From assembly GCA_965603515.1 (NCBI GenBank), contig CBFDDH010000004.1:1-64000 (forward strand): a DNA stretch of 64,000 nucleotides. Direction: 5' to 3'. Origin of the DNA: JAUVZL01 sp965603515 (lineage in GTDB: Bacteria; Hydrothermota; Tepidihabitantia; SM23-42). The notes below the pieces were generated by a model that did not search any database, was not told where the DNA came from, and saw only the letters and a program-made list of their open reading frames with translations. Each line of letters begins with the position of its first letter. Position 1 is the first letter of the stretch. This document shows, piece after piece, positions 24,879-37,487 of this stretch. The position numbers and the translations under genes are program-made.

Positions 24879-27434
24879 CTATTTCTTTATATAACTCAAG
24901 CTCTTATCAAATTTCCAGTCTTTATCAAAAAAACCTGCTGCTTTTACACCACCCCATCCGTATTTCAATACCGCCTTATCATAAACAAGAAAATCAGGTA
25001 AACCGGCACCCGCGTAAAGCGTGGAAAACAAACCGATCAATTTCTCTGCCCGTTTTGTGGTTGCTGAATATAATAAGACGAATTTCTCAGGGGCTAGAGG
25101 GTTGGAATATATTTCTACCAAACAGAGATCCCCTCTTATTGTATCTCTATCAACAATTACTCTACCTTCTTCAATATGAAGAGGTAATCTGTAGCTAATC
25201 CACTTGAGGATAGAGTTAGTTACAGAATTCCCAAAGACAACAAGGTTATTGGTTTTGATGATCTTTTCCGTGACTTCTGTGTCAGGCAGTACCTCAACAA
25301 ATCCATTTGCCCGGTACCACCAGGTATAGGACTGTAATCGCGCCTGATGCAGATTGTTCTCGGTTGATTTTGAATCACCGAGAGTTCCGTAAATAAGAAC
25401 AAAAGGCTCAAAGTATGCTTTTTTTATAGGGCCATAACATCCTGCGTTCTTTCCAGAATGAGATCGGGTTGCCCAGAAAAATCCGTCACCATCTCTTTTA
25501 AAGGAAAGTTCACACGGTTCTCTATATTCAAACGTGAGGTGCTGATCATTTATAAAAAGATTGACAATACCGGGTGATATAAAATCGTCATTTAAAATCA
25601 GGGTAAAGGTGTTTACATTTGTTTCATTCACGATGATCTTGCACGTATCGGTTTGCTTCAATAATCCATCATTCTCAAGTTTTTTCTGTGCGACAAGTTC
25701 AATTTCAATCAAACCATCGTAATAAATACTGTTGAGTTCATCGATCCTCACCCAGTATGCCTTATTTGAATGATCAATATTTGAGGTTTTAAATATCACT
25801 TTTTCAGGGTAGGGATTGCGCACCTTGCTCTTCAGAAAATCCATAAGCTCTTTTGAGTCCACACAGTCAGTACCTGGTGTGGAATCTATATTCCACCAGT
25901 GACCTTTACCTTCAACCTCGTTGTATTCATAGTTATAGCCAAGATTGGTCAGGTATTTGCAGAACATCCTTGCCTGGATCGGTGGAACATTATCATCTGC
26001 ACCCCCCTGTAAAAGATATATCGGTAGATTGAGCGCGTTTTCCAAGAATAAAAGCGGATTGTCTTGTCGCAATACCATATCGCGATACTTTATCAGATCC
26101 GGATGCGCAAAGAGCTCACTTTTCTGAAGAAACCATGGGACATAGAGTTGAAAGCTCGTCCATCCAGCAGAAGGCGCCATTGCCGCGAAGATATCTGGAT
26201 GGGTCATGCCGATATGCCAGGCACCATGACCACCCATAGAATGTCCAGTAAGATAGATTCGGTTAGTATCAATCTTAAAATTCTTCTTTATCTCTTCTAA
26301 AACCTCAAGAAAATCGAGTCTGCCCCAGTCCTGCCAGTCAAAACCAAACCTGCGGCGATTGGTCGGCGCAACGACAAAAGCCCAATCTTTTTGTGTATAC
26401 GCTTTCACCTGACCTCTTGCCTTAACACCAGCTCCATGACAAGTCATTATGAGAGCATAAGATGTGTCTTCATTATAGTTTTCTGGTGGTAGAATCGCAT
26501 AGTATTGACATGAATTATCGATTCGAGAAATAAAGGTCTTAGCATATGCCTCATCTCTGTTTTTCACTTTAATCCAGAAATCTTCTTGTGTAGAAAAAGT
26601 GTCAAAGGAAGCCGTTATAGTTATCAAAATACTATCCTCTTCTGTTTCTATTTTAGCTTCTGATCCAATGTTTAATGGTATTTTAATTGCTGAAAAGGGC
26701 ATTATATTGGTGATCGTCTGTGTTTGTATTTTAATATTCACACCTGCTATTTTGAGTTCGATATCAGACATATGCTGGTTTGTCGCATTAACGATCGGTA
26801 TTCCCAACCAGACACTGGCAGATTCACCCCTTACAAAATCTGGGGCAGTGATATCTTTGGTTATCACCATTAAAGGATCTGGTACTGGGATAATTCTAAA
26901 TGTAAACTTGTGGTCCCCAAAACCACTGAGTTTTACTATCACCCTGTTCTTCCCTTTCTTTAGAAGAACCGGGACCTGTAAGAATCCATCGCCATACCGA
27001 TCACCAGGGAGATTCACGCCATTTAAGATAAACGAAGAGACCTTTTTTGCGATAACCAATGCCCGTCTCGTGCTGTCATTAGTAAACTCACCGTAGGCAT
27101 AAGCGCCGCAAAGAACTCCAGCCGCGCCATAATAATCTTGAATAGTATCCCATAAAACATTTTCGTATTCAATCTTAACTTCACCATTATCAGATTCTAT
27201 TGTTTGCCACGCGACTTCACCATCCTGCACGAGAAGACTCGGATATATCGCCTTTTTATCTGGCTCAAAATCCTCAAGAAGTCTAATGTTTTCCTCAACG
27301 CCGATGATCCCCTCTCTCATCCCTATTGAAAAAGGACCCAGGTATTGCCACTGGTGTATTGTAATCGTATCGTTAACACAAGGGATAAAAGAGAACTTAC
27401 CTACAAAAAGCAGGAAAATAATATAATAATTCAT
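24879..27434 (-). CDS. Large secreted alpha/beta hydrolase (prolyl-oligopeptidase/esterase type)
   Basis: This 851-aa protein has an N-terminal signal peptide, then about 300 residues of beta-sandwich-like modules. An alpha/beta hydrolase domain follows: oxyanion region MTCHGAG near residue 333, nucleophile S399 in GHSMGGHG, acid D480/D481 in GGADDNVP, histidine H512 in GKGHWW. About 300 more residues of unassigned sequence end the protein. The layout resembles secreted peptidase S9 or feruloyl/acetyl-esterase-like proteins; the substrate is unknown. It has its own promoter (27449-27476) and is flanked by repeats on both sides. Confidence 0.82.
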   Translation of the reverse strand: MNYYIIFLLFVGKFSFIPCVNDTITIHQWQYLGPFSIGMREGIIGVEENIRLLEDFEPDKKAIYPSLLVQDGEVAWQTIESDNGEVKIEYENVLWDTIQDYYGAAGVLCGAYAYGEFTNDSTRRALVIAKKVSSFILNGVNLPGDRYGDGFLQVPVLLKKGKNRVIVKLSGFGDHKFTFRIIPVPDPLMVITKDITAPDFVRGESASVWLGIPIVNATNQHMSDIELKIAGVNIKIQTQTITNIMPFSAIKIPLNIGSEAKIETEEDSILITITASFDTFSTQEDFWIKVKNRDEAYAKTFISRIDNSCQYYAILPPENYNEDTSYALIMTCHGAGVKARGQVKAYTQKDWAFVVAPTNRRRFGFDWQDWGRLDFLEVLEEIKKNFKIDTNRIYLTGHSMGGHGAWHIGMTHPDIFAAMAPSAGWTSFQLYVPWFLQKSELFAHPDLIKYRDMVLRQDNPLLFLENALNLPIYLLQGGADDNVPPIQARMFCKYLTNLGYNYEYNEVEGKGHWWNIDSTPGTDCVDSKELMDFLKSKVRNPYPEKVIFKTSNIDHSNKAYWVRIDELNSIYYDGLIEIELVAQKKLENDGLLKQTDTCKIIVNETNVNTFTLILNDDFISPGIVNLFINDQHLTFEYREPCELSFKRDGDGFFWATRSHSGKNAGCYGPIKKAYFEPFVLIYGTLGDSKSTENNLHQARLQSYTWWYRANGFVEVLPDTEVTEKIIKTNNLVVFGNSVTNSILKWISYRLPLHIEEGRVIVDRDTIRGDLCLVEIYSNPLAPEKFVLLYSATTKRAEKLIGLFSTLYAGAGLPDFLVYDKAVLKYGWGGVKAAGFFDKDWKFDKSLSYIKK

Positions 27435-27448
27435 ATGACTGTATAATG

Positions 27449-27476
27449 ATTATAATTAGCGCTTGTATCAAGTCAA
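27449..27476 (-). promoter_or_regulatory. Promoter of the secreted hydrolase
   Basis: On the minus strand, TTGACT (27471-27476) and TATAAT (27449-27454) are separated by 16 bp, 15 bases from the start codon. Confidence 0.7.
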
Positions 27477-27484
27477 TACTAATA

Positions 27485-27667
27485 ACAGAAACTTGGACAC
27501 ATCTTTATCCCTTGATTTTGAATTCACCAAATGAATTCCTCTCCTTTGTCCTCTCCTCAGAGAGGAGAGGAAAGTGACCAATTAATACACCCTCTCCCTT
27601 TTCAAGGGAGAGGGCAGGGGCGAGGGTTTCCTAAAATGTCTATTAAACAATCTGTCCAAGTTTCTGT
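27485..27667. mobile_element. MITE-like element with 15-bp terminal inverted repeats
   Basis: ACAGAAACTTGGACA (27485-27499) and its exact complement (27653-27667) bound 183 bp. Inside are two C/T-rich hairpins (about 27538-27574 and 27587-27630) of a family also seen at 24.6, 54.6 and 55.0 kb. No target-site duplication is evident and no gene is inside. Together with the following 27668-27784 segment (another GAGCC-type repeat near 27703), it fills the gap between divergent genes. Confidence 0.5.
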
Positions 27668-27784
27668 GATAAGGTTGTCCAATAACTATGCTGTCTATTG
27701 AAGTAGAGCCTTTAGCCAATGGGGAAAGATGAAGTTAAGAGACTACGAACTTCGAGATATCCTCGGTCGTTTGACTATTAAGTC

Positions 27785-27813
27785 TTGACTTAGATGTATT
27801 TTTTTGCTAACAT
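27785..27813 (+). promoter_or_regulatory. Promoter of the TonB receptor gene
   Basis: TTGACT (27785-27790) and TAACAT (27808-27813) have a 17-bp spacer, just before the GGTGGAGGTGAG ribosome site. Confidence 0.45.
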
Positions 27814-27833
27814 TCTTATAGGTGGAGGTGAGT

Positions 27834-30611
27834 ATGAGAAAATGCTTTGTAGGACTTTGCTTATCCTTTTGTTTTGTAATGGCGTCGAATACAGGACAAA
27901 TAAAAGGTAAAGTGATTGATCAAGACGGCGAAGCTCTAATTGGTGTGAATGTCGTCATTGAAAAAACAGAAATGGGTGCGGCCACTGATTTGGAGGGCGA
28001 ATTCATCGTGCCTTTTGTGCCCGTGGGTATTCATACAATAACCGCGTCATATCTTGGCTATAATACTGTATCGCAGATCAATGTCGTCGTAGTTTCTGGC
28101 CAGACAGTTTTGGTTAAATTTACGTTGACCACTGCGGTGATTACCATGGAACCAATAGTTGTTAATGCGGAAAAACCGCTGGTCATTAAAACGCAAACCC
28201 AAACGCAAAGGGCCATAACTGGTGAGGAAATTGATATGATGCCGATAAGCGACATCAATGAAATTATCACACTGCAAGCAGGTGTATCAACCAGCGAGAG
28301 AGGAATTCATGTCAGGGGCGGCAGGGATACGGAAATCGCCTACTACATTGATGGGATACTCACGAAGTCACCACACTATGGTCATCAGTCCGTGAAGATA
28401 AACAAACAGGCAGTTGAAGAAATTGCAATAACTACTGGGGGCTTTGATGCAGAATATGGCGAAGCTCTTTCAGGGATCGTCAGTATCGTAACACGTGAAG
28501 GTTCTGCAAAACCAAGTGGCAGATTCCGTTATACAACCGACGAGATATTCGTATCGGATAAGCTAAACTACGGGTATAACCTTTATGAAATAAGTCTCGG
28601 TGGTGGCGCACTAAACAAATCCCGCATTAGGTATTTTATCTCTGGTGAAGCATTAATAACTGATGCATTTGAAGCGGCGAAATACAGGATCTGTTCTGAA
28701 AGATTCGACTACAAGTTAGACGGGAAACTGTCCTATCGCTTGCCTGGTGCAAAAGGCAAGGTTACTTTTTCTGGATTTTATTCCCGTGAACAGTTTGCAC
28801 ATTATAAAGATATCTGGGGAGACCTCAGTTTCATATATAATCTTGATAATAATACCTCGGAAACCCTGAAAAACCATCTTGCCAGTGTAACTTTCAATTA
28901 TATGTTAACAGAAAATACTGTTTTAGAGTCAAAAATAGGCTATACAAAATCAACGCGATTTTACGCAGTAAGAGATCTCGAAGCTGAGGCAACCGCGGAT
29001 CGGAAGTGGTATGATGACTACATTTTCAAAGCCGACCACTTCCCTGAACTGTTAATGGAAACGGAAGATGCTTCCGTGGCAAAAGCTTATCTGGTTGATT
29101 CCATGATGAATCATTACGAGGAATGGAGTAAATATAATGCTGCAAGTTTAAGAAATAACCCGTTTGGCGCAACTGGTTTTTATTATACTGTAGGAGATAA
29201 TAGGCTCTGGAGGTATTTGTATAGCCGTGACTATCAGGGAATTTTTTCTATCACAAAGGCTATTGCTAAAGTGCATGAGGTAAAAACCGGGCTCAGTTTG
29301 ATATCTCAAAATGTGGGTTGGTTTGACAATAACCTACCCTGGGCAAGAATCCCTTTCTGGGACATCTATGAAAAAAACCCTCTGAAAATAGCGGCTTATT
29401 TGCAGGATAGAATAGATTTTGAAGGCGTTATTTGTCGAATCGGTCTTCGATTTGACTATTTCGATTCAAAAGCAAGCGGATTGAACAACCCTTCAGACAT
29501 GAACGATACAACTATGTCTTACTACCCAGCTAAATGGCGTTTTTCTCCCCGTCTTGGATTTTCAATGCCCATTACCGAGAGATCGAAACTGAGGTTCAAT
29601 TATGGACATTTCTTCCAGACCCCCACAGCACACAACCTATATCGTTCAACCAACCCGGTTGTTGTTTGGTTACTGCTCCATAGATATAACTCAGTCCTTG
29701 GCAACCCTGATCTTACTGTTGAGAAAACAATTGCTTATGAATTAGGTTATGAGAATCAGATATCTGACGCCTTTGCCTTTGGGTTTGTCTCATATTACAA
29801 AGATATCTATGACCTCATCCAAACACGCAGGATACTGTCCCAGCCCTATCCTTATTATCAAGTAATGAATGTCGACTATGGCAATGTGAAAGGCTTTGAA
29901 TTCACTATTAAAAAAAGACTCCTGGATTACTGGCGTTTTGACCTATCCTACACGCTACAATTTGCCAGAGGTACAGCCTCTTATGCATGGGAACACTATT
30001 ATGATGTTTATGTCGGCGGTCCAGATCCAAGAACGGGCGAATATGCTTTACCACGAATTGATTTCTGGTTGGCCTTTGATGAACGACATATAGTGAATTC
30101 AAGCTTCGGTATTAAACTCCCTGATGATTTCTTTCTCAGACCACTGAAGGATTTTTCCACAGATTTCATAATCTCATATCATTCAGGATTCCCTTATACG
30201 CCTACAGATTCAAAAGGTAGGGCTCTCGGTGATCAGAATTCTGCACGTCTGCCAGGATATGTTAATGTCGATGCAAATATTGTAAAGAATATATCGATTA
30301 TGGGCGTAAAATTCTCTTTGTTTACTCAGATCTATAATCTGTTTGACACAGAACAAGTTGTTTCAGTCTATTCCACAACTGGCAAACCTGATGATGATGG
30401 TGGAGAGCTGTCCATACAGGTCCAGGATTTCTCATCAATACCTCTTTCAAGCGCTTACTACACGCCTCAAGCAGACTATGACCACGATGGACTGAATTCG
30501 CCTCCAGAATTATGTGGAGAATATATAGATGCACGTCGTGTCTTTTATAATAATCCATATAACTGGAAACAAGGATTTAGGATACGGGCAGGTATCGGAT
30601 TTCAATTCTAG
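27834..30611 (+). CDS. TonB-dependent receptor with N-terminal carboxypeptidase-regulatory-like domain
   Basis: This 925-aa outer-membrane receptor has a signal peptide (to about residue 18), then a CarboxypepD_reg-like domain (GQIKGKVIDQDGEALIGVNV, residues about 20-100). A plug follows (IHVRGGRDTEIAYYIDGIL, then VEEIAITTGGFDAEYGEALSGIVSIVTR), and the rest is a long 22-stranded-type barrel ending in the aromatic residue of FRIRAGIGFQF. The plan resembles Bacteroidetes-style SusC/OAR receptors. The substrate is not deducible. The ATG at 27834 is chosen because GGAGGTGAG lies directly before it; a GTG 12 bases earlier overlaps that site. A strong terminator follows. Confidence 0.92.
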   Translation: MRKCFVGLCLSFCFVMASNTGQIKGKVIDQDGEALIGVNVVIEKTEMGAATDLEGEFIVPFVPVGIHTITASYLGYNTVSQINVVVVSGQTVLVKFTLTTAVITMEPIVVNAEKPLVIKTQTQTQRAITGEEIDMMPISDINEIITLQAGVSTSERGIHVRGGRDTEIAYYIDGILTKSPHYGHQSVKINKQAVEEIAITTGGFDAEYGEALSGIVSIVTREGSAKPSGRFRYTTDEIFVSDKLNYGYNLYEISLGGGALNKSRIRYFISGEALITDAFEAAKYRICSERFDYKLDGKLSYRLPGAKGKVTFSGFYSREQFAHYKDIWGDLSFIYNLDNNTSETLKNHLASVTFNYMLTENTVLESKIGYTKSTRFYAVRDLEAEATADRKWYDDYIFKADHFPELLMETEDASVAKAYLVDSMMNHYEEWSKYNAASLRNNPFGATGFYYTVGDNRLWRYLYSRDYQGIFSITKAIAKVHEVKTGLSLISQNVGWFDNNLPWARIPFWDIYEKNPLKIAAYLQDRIDFEGVICRIGLRFDYFDSKASGLNNPSDMNDTTMSYYPAKWRFSPRLGFSMPITERSKLRFNYGHFFQTPTAHNLYRSTNPVVVWLLLHRYNSVLGNPDLTVEKTIAYELGYENQISDAFAFGFVSYYKDIYDLIQTRRILSQPYPYYQVMNVDYGNVKGFEFTIKKRLLDYWRFDLSYTLQFARGTASYAWEHYYDVYVGGPDPRTGEYALPRIDFWLAFDERHIVNSSFGIKLPDDFFLRPLKDFSTDFIISYHSGFPYTPTDSKGRALGDQNSARLPGYVNVDANIVKNISIMGVKFSLFTQIYNLFDTEQVVSVYSTTGKPDDDGGELSIQVQDFSSIPLSSAYYTPQADYDHDGLNSPPELCGEYIDARRVFYNNPYNWKQGFRIRAGIGFQF

Positions 30612-30623
30612 GAAGCGCGGATT

Positions 30624-30657
30624 AAAAAAGCCGCCGTTTTTCGACGGCGGCTTTTTT
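30624..30657 (+). terminator. Rho-independent terminator of the TonB receptor gene
   Basis: A 14-bp stem, AAAAAAGCCGCCGT with ACGGCGGCTTTTTT, with a 6-nt loop ends in a T-run. By symmetry it could also act on the minus strand. Confidence 0.92.
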
Positions 30658-30660
30658 AAC

Positions 30661-30944
30661 ATCAATTTGTAAAGCATTGTCAATATTGCCTTTCTACAGC
30701 TTCATGATTCTTGTCATTGCGAGCGAATCCCGCCAACGGGCGGGATGAGCGCGGCAATCTCGATATACCTCGAATGAACAACATCGTGTTTTCTCAACGC
30801 TTTACTTTATTTGGGAGATTGCTTTCTCACTCCGTTTCTCGCAATGACGAATTAGTATTTCAAAAAAGTGGCAAGGAGTCATGTAAAAATCTGTGTGAAT
30901 CCACTTTTCATCCGCGTAATCTTTTCGCCCTTGGCGAAAAAAAA
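30661..30944. repeat. Gene-free spacer with facing repeat copies before the rRNA genes
   Basis: A direct TCATTGCGAG-family copy with an internal GGCGGGAT palindrome (30711-30762) and an inverted copy (30815-30849) face each other. At 30922-30940 a hairpin, TTTTCGCC-CTT-GGCGAAAA, lies just downstream of the 5S gene and may terminate the rRNA transcript. No coding gene is seen. Confidence 0.7.
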
Positions 30945-31060
<116 letters not shown>

Positions 31061-31070
31061 AAATGCTCAA

Positions 31071-31130
31071 ACTCCAAGAACCAAAACCCAAGTCCCAATT
31101 TGGAGTTTGGAATTTGGGATTTGGAACTTG
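31071..31130. repeat. CCAAGAACCAA/TTGGAACTTGG palindromic repeat
   Basis: AACTCCAAGAACCAAAACCC pairs imperfectly with a TTTGGAATTTGGGATTTGG segment. Copies of the family lie at 39127-39186 and 44871-44953. This one sits between the 23S and 5S genes, so it is transcribed in the rRNA precursor. Confidence 0.72.
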
Positions 31131-31149
31131 TAATAAGATGGCGGAAGAT

Positions 31150-34197
<3,048 letters not shown>

Positions 34198-34262
34198 CTT
34201 CCGCCAATACTGATAAGTTGTCAAAGATCAGAAAATCTGTTTAAGAATTACTACTACTACAC

Positions 34263-34290
34263 ATTATATTCATAAAAGCCCCTTTGTCAA
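34263..34290 (-). promoter_or_regulatory. Strong promoter of the 23S-5S transcript
   Basis: On the minus strand, TTGACA (34285-34290) and TATAAT (34263-34268), both perfect, are separated by 16 bp, with transcription expected near 34256. It lies about 60 bases upstream of the 23S gene, showing that 23S-5S is transcribed separately from 16S. Confidence 0.8.
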
Positions 34291-34412
34291 GGGCAAAAAA
34301 AACCCAGCAAAAGAAAGTACGAATTTAATTTAATCCTTCGCTGTAATCTTTATAGAATCGCTGTCCCGTCTTACGGGATAATCGACGATTTATGAGGTGT
34401 TTTCACGGATCG

Positions 34413-34877
34413 TTAGAAATAAAATCGGAATCCCAACCCGCCCTCAAAATCAAAATCTGTTTCCGGAATAAAATCAACTACCGGATAAATCTCTAAGAAG
34501 ACGCCAAAACGATCTATCAAATATTCAATCCCACCACCTAATCTTAAACCAATATGAAATTCTGTATCGTCACCAGGATCAGGCTCCTTTTTAACCCGAA
34601 ACCTGCCACCGATTCCCAAGTAAGGAACAATGTTTTCAAGCGCTCGTCCTTCCTCTCCTCGAATAACTCCGGGAAAGAGGAATTGATAATCACCCGTGAT
34701 ATGGAAACCAACATCGCCCAGGAAAGACCATCCCGCATTTATCTGTATTGCTGATCTTCTGGCCATGAAATATTTCCCGGTAAATCCTGTCGGGCTGCCG
34801 ATGATCACACCAATACCATACCCTCCGCCAAAAAGAACACAGGGTATTAAAAACAAAAGAATGCTATATTTTTTCAT
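34413..34877 (-). CDS. Small outer-membrane beta-barrel-like protein
   Basis: This 154-aa protein has a signal peptide (MKKYSILLFLIPCVLFG). Glycine-rich amphipathic strands follow (GIGVIIGSPTGFTGKYF, AIQINAGWSFLG, LRLGGGIEYLIDRFG), and the protein ends in FEGGLGFRFYF, an outer-membrane-type terminal strand. No family is recognised. It lies four bases after dnaN on the same strand, so it is likely read through from dnaN. Its function is unknown. Confidence 0.65.
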   Translation of the reverse strand: MKKYSILLFLIPCVLFGGGYGIGVIIGSPTGFTGKYFMARRSAIQINAGWSFLGDVGFHITGDYQFLFPGVIRGEEGRALENIVPYLGIGGRFRVKKEPDPGDDTEFHIGLRLGGGIEYLIDRFGVFLEIYPVVDFIPETDFDFEGGLGFRFYF

Positions 34878-34881
34878 ATCT

Positions 34882-35976
34882 CTACTCCCAACTATCTATT
34901 CTTAATGGCATTAATAGGTACATAAGGCCATCTTTTCCCTTTGGGGTTATCACCGCTGCGGTCGATTGTGAGGTCAGCTCGAAAACCACATCTCTAGAGT
35001 CCAGATGCCTTAATGTTTCCAGAACAAAATTGGCATTGAACCAAACGCAGACTTTCTCTCCTTCATAGACGCACGGCACATCTTCGTTCGCCTCGCCAAT
35101 ATCAGGTGAAGATGCAGATAGGATAATTTTGCTTTCACTGAAGTCAAACTTCACATTCTTTATGTGTGGACTAGCCACCAACGACACTCTTTTTAGGGCA
35201 CCGTCGAGGACTTCTTTCTCAACCGTGCACTTCCCTGAAAATTCTTTGGGTATTACGCCTTCGTAGCTTGGATACGGTCCCTCAATCAAGCGCGCGATCA
35301 CTGTAGTGTCGGGAAATTTAATACCCATCATCCGTTCTTCAGTAAATATCTCTAATTTCTCCTCTGGTTTTGTATAGTCTATCAGATCAAAAAGTTTAGT
35401 TGCGATTATCAGTTCACCGTCGATTTCCTTTTTCTCTTTTTTGATCATTGCTAACCTGGCGCCATCAGTAGTAACCATTCTCAGTTCTTTCTTTTTTAGT
35501 TGAAGCAAGACCCCGTTCATTGGACGGCGACTAATATCCTTTGCCACCATGAAAGCCGTCGATTCGACCATTTCCTCAATTTCTCCAACACTTATTTCAA
35601 ACCACTTTTTTTCAGGGAAAGTTGGTACTTCAGGAAACTCCTGCGAATCCAATGAGGGAATGTCAAAACGCGCATTACCTGCAGCAATATGTAGTTTCAG
35701 TTCCTTTAATTTAAAAACAACATCGTCAACCTGAGTTTCTCTGGTTATTTCGAGCAGTTTCTTACCAGGAATCAAGACTTTACCCTCTTCTTTGACTTCC
35801 GCTGGGATAACTTTTTTTATAAAAATATCAAGGTCTGTAGCTTGAATCATTAAGGTCTTACCTTTGGTTTCGATAATAATGTTTTGCAAAACTGTATAGG
35901 TACTTTTTGGAGGAACAATTTTTACAATGTTCGCTAAAGTTTTTGCTAAAACATTTCTCTTAATTTTAAATTCCAT
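34882..35976 (-). CDS. dnaN: DNA polymerase III beta subunit (sliding clamp)
   Basis: This 364-aa protein has the three-fold repeated clamp structure. The N-terminus is MEFKIKRNVLAKTLANIVKIVPPK, a mid segment is ISRRPMNGVLLQL, and the end is LMYLLMPLRIDSWE, the usual C-terminal M-P-x-R pattern with an extension. It tethers the replicative polymerase to DNA. It follows dnaA on the same strand, the classic dnaA-dnaN order near an origin. A GGAGGCT ribosome site precedes it. Confidence 0.96.
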   Translation of the reverse strand: MEFKIKRNVLAKTLANIVKIVPPKSTYTVLQNIIIETKGKTLMIQATDLDIFIKKVIPAEVKEEGKVLIPGKKLLEITRETQVDDVVFKLKELKLHIAAGNARFDIPSLDSQEFPEVPTFPEKKWFEISVGEIEEMVESTAFMVAKDISRRPMNGVLLQLKKKELRMVTTDGARLAMIKKEKKEIDGELIIATKLFDLIDYTKPEEKLEIFTEERMMGIKFPDTTVIARLIEGPYPSYEGVIPKEFSGKCTVEKEVLDGALKRVSLVASPHIKNVKFDFSESKIILSASSPDIGEANEDVPCVYEGEKVCVWFNANFVLETLRHLDSRDVVFELTSQSTAAVITPKGKDGLMYLLMPLRIDSWE

Positions 35977-36108
35977 GTAGCCTCCTTAATTATAACAACT
36001 ACTATAATATAAAATATATAGCTGTTGTTGTTGTACAGTGGAAATGTTTATATCTACCAAAACCCTTTAGAATACGGACAAAACAAGGACTTCGATTGTT
36101 CGCAGAAC

Positions 36109-36117
36109 TGTGCATAA
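36109..36117 (-). other. DnaA box between dnaA and dnaN
   Basis: TGTGCATAA is the complement of TTATGCACA, a consensus-type DnaA box, within the AT-rich 190-bp dnaA-dnaN spacer (35977-36167). It could serve dnaN regulation or a second origin part. Confidence 0.45.
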
Positions 36118-36167
36118 ACCTTGATAACTTATTCATTTTTAAAAAATCGTCAAACATCCACATACTA

Positions 36168-37487
36168 TCAACTACTTATCCGATTAGTTATCCGCTCTAA
36201 TCTTTGGAGATATTCGATATCAGCTTTCTTTAGCCCCTCTACTTTTTCAATTGCATGAATTACAGTTGAGTGATCCTTGCCTCCGAAGAACTCGCCGATT
36301 TCCGCGAGCGAAAGATTGAGCATTGTCCGTATTAAGTACATCGATGTTTGTCTGGCTAAAGCAAGTTTCTGGGTTCGTTTCTTGCCCCTTATTTCGGCTT
36401 CGCTGAAACCAAGTTCTTCGATCACGTTTTTCAAAATTATTTGTTTTGTAATTCTCCTGCCTGAACCCAGAAGGTCTTTTAGAACCTCTTCGGCGAGATG
36501 TTCATTGACCTCCTGTCCAGAAAGGGAAGATACCGCAAGCAGTCTTATCAAACAGCCCTCGAGTTCACGAATATTAGATTTTACACGCGAGGCGATATAG
36601 TATGCTACATTAGAAGGGATTTTGATGGTTTCTGACTCGGCTTTCTTCTGCAAAATCGCAATACGCGTCTCCAGATCCGGGGGTTGGAGGTCAACGACAA
36701 GACCACCTTGAAAACGCGATGTTAATCGTTCCTCAAGAGTTAGGATTTCTCTTGGCGGTCTGTCAGAAGTGATTATAACCTGCTTGCCGGCTGAGTAGAG
36801 GTGGTTAAAAATATGGAAGATCTCTTCTTGGAGCCGTTCCTTGCCATATAGGAACTGGATATCGTCGATCAACAAAACATCCTTGGTCCGATACTTTTTC
36901 TTGAATGTCATCTGTTGATTTTTCTGAATTGCCTCGATCAACTCGGTCATTATGTTCTCAGCCTGGGTGTAAAAAACATTAGTTTTCTTATGCTGCCGAT
37001 GCACAAAATTTCCGATTGCTTGCATCAAATGGGTTTTGCCTAACCCGACACCCCCGTAGAGAAAGAGTGGGTTATATGCTTCTCCCGGTGCTTCTGCGAC
37101 TGCCAATGCCGCAGCGTGAGCGAATTCATTATTCTTGCCGACCACAAAACTCTCAAAAGTATACCTTTCTTGAAGTTTGGTTCCATCCCGGGCAAGAATC
37201 AGACGTTTTCTTTTTTTCTTAGGTCGATCTCCTTGTTGTTTCAAAGCCTTAAAAGCAAGCCTTAATTTGTTCCCGTTTAGTTGATGGACCGCTTCTTCTA
37301 GGATATTGTAATAGTGTTCTTCGATCCAGTCGATCTGAAACACATTGGGGAATTCGACAAGAAGAACATCCTCTTTCAATTCAACTCCACAACTACCACC
37401 AAACCATGTGTTGAAAGACTGCGAGTTGATTCTCTCCTGGATATAATCCAGGACATTTTTCCATGTATTATTTGCTTTTTTATCCAT
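36168..37487 (-). CDS. dnaA: Chromosomal replication initiator protein DnaA
   Basis: This 439-aa protein has domain I at residues 1-80, a short basic linker (KKKRKR), the AAA+ domain with Walker A GGVGLGKT at residues 145-152 and Walker B LLIDDIQFL, and the DNA-binding domain IV with GKDHSTVIHAIEKV. It opens the origin by binding DnaA boxes. Three candidate boxes lie directly upstream of its start. The length is normal for the family. Confidence 0.97.
   Translation of the reverse strand: MDKKANNTWKNVLDYIQERINSQSFNTWFGGSCGVELKEDVLLVEFPNVFQIDWIEEHYYNILEEAVHQLNGNKLRLAFKALKQQGDRPKKKRKRLILARDGTKLQERYTFESFVVGKNNEFAHAAALAVAEAPGEAYNPLFLYGGVGLGKTHLMQAIGNFVHRQHKKTNVFYTQAENIMTELIEAIQKNQQMTFKKKYRTKDVLLIDDIQFLYGKERLQEEIFHIFNHLYSAGKQVIITSDRPPREILTLEERLTSRFQGGLVVDLQPPDLETRIAILQKKAESETIKIPSNVAYYIASRVKSNIRELEGCLIRLLAVSSLSGQEVNEHLAEEVLKDLLGSGRRITKQIILKNVIEELGFSEAEIRGKKRTQKLALARQTSMYLIRTMLNLSLAEIGEFFGGKDHSTVIHAIEKVEGLKKADIEYLQRLERITNRISS

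Noticed and set aside
34198..34412. A 16S rRNA fragment or tRNA upstream of 23S
   Set aside because: Only promoter and leader sequence is seen; no conserved 16S or tRNA segments.
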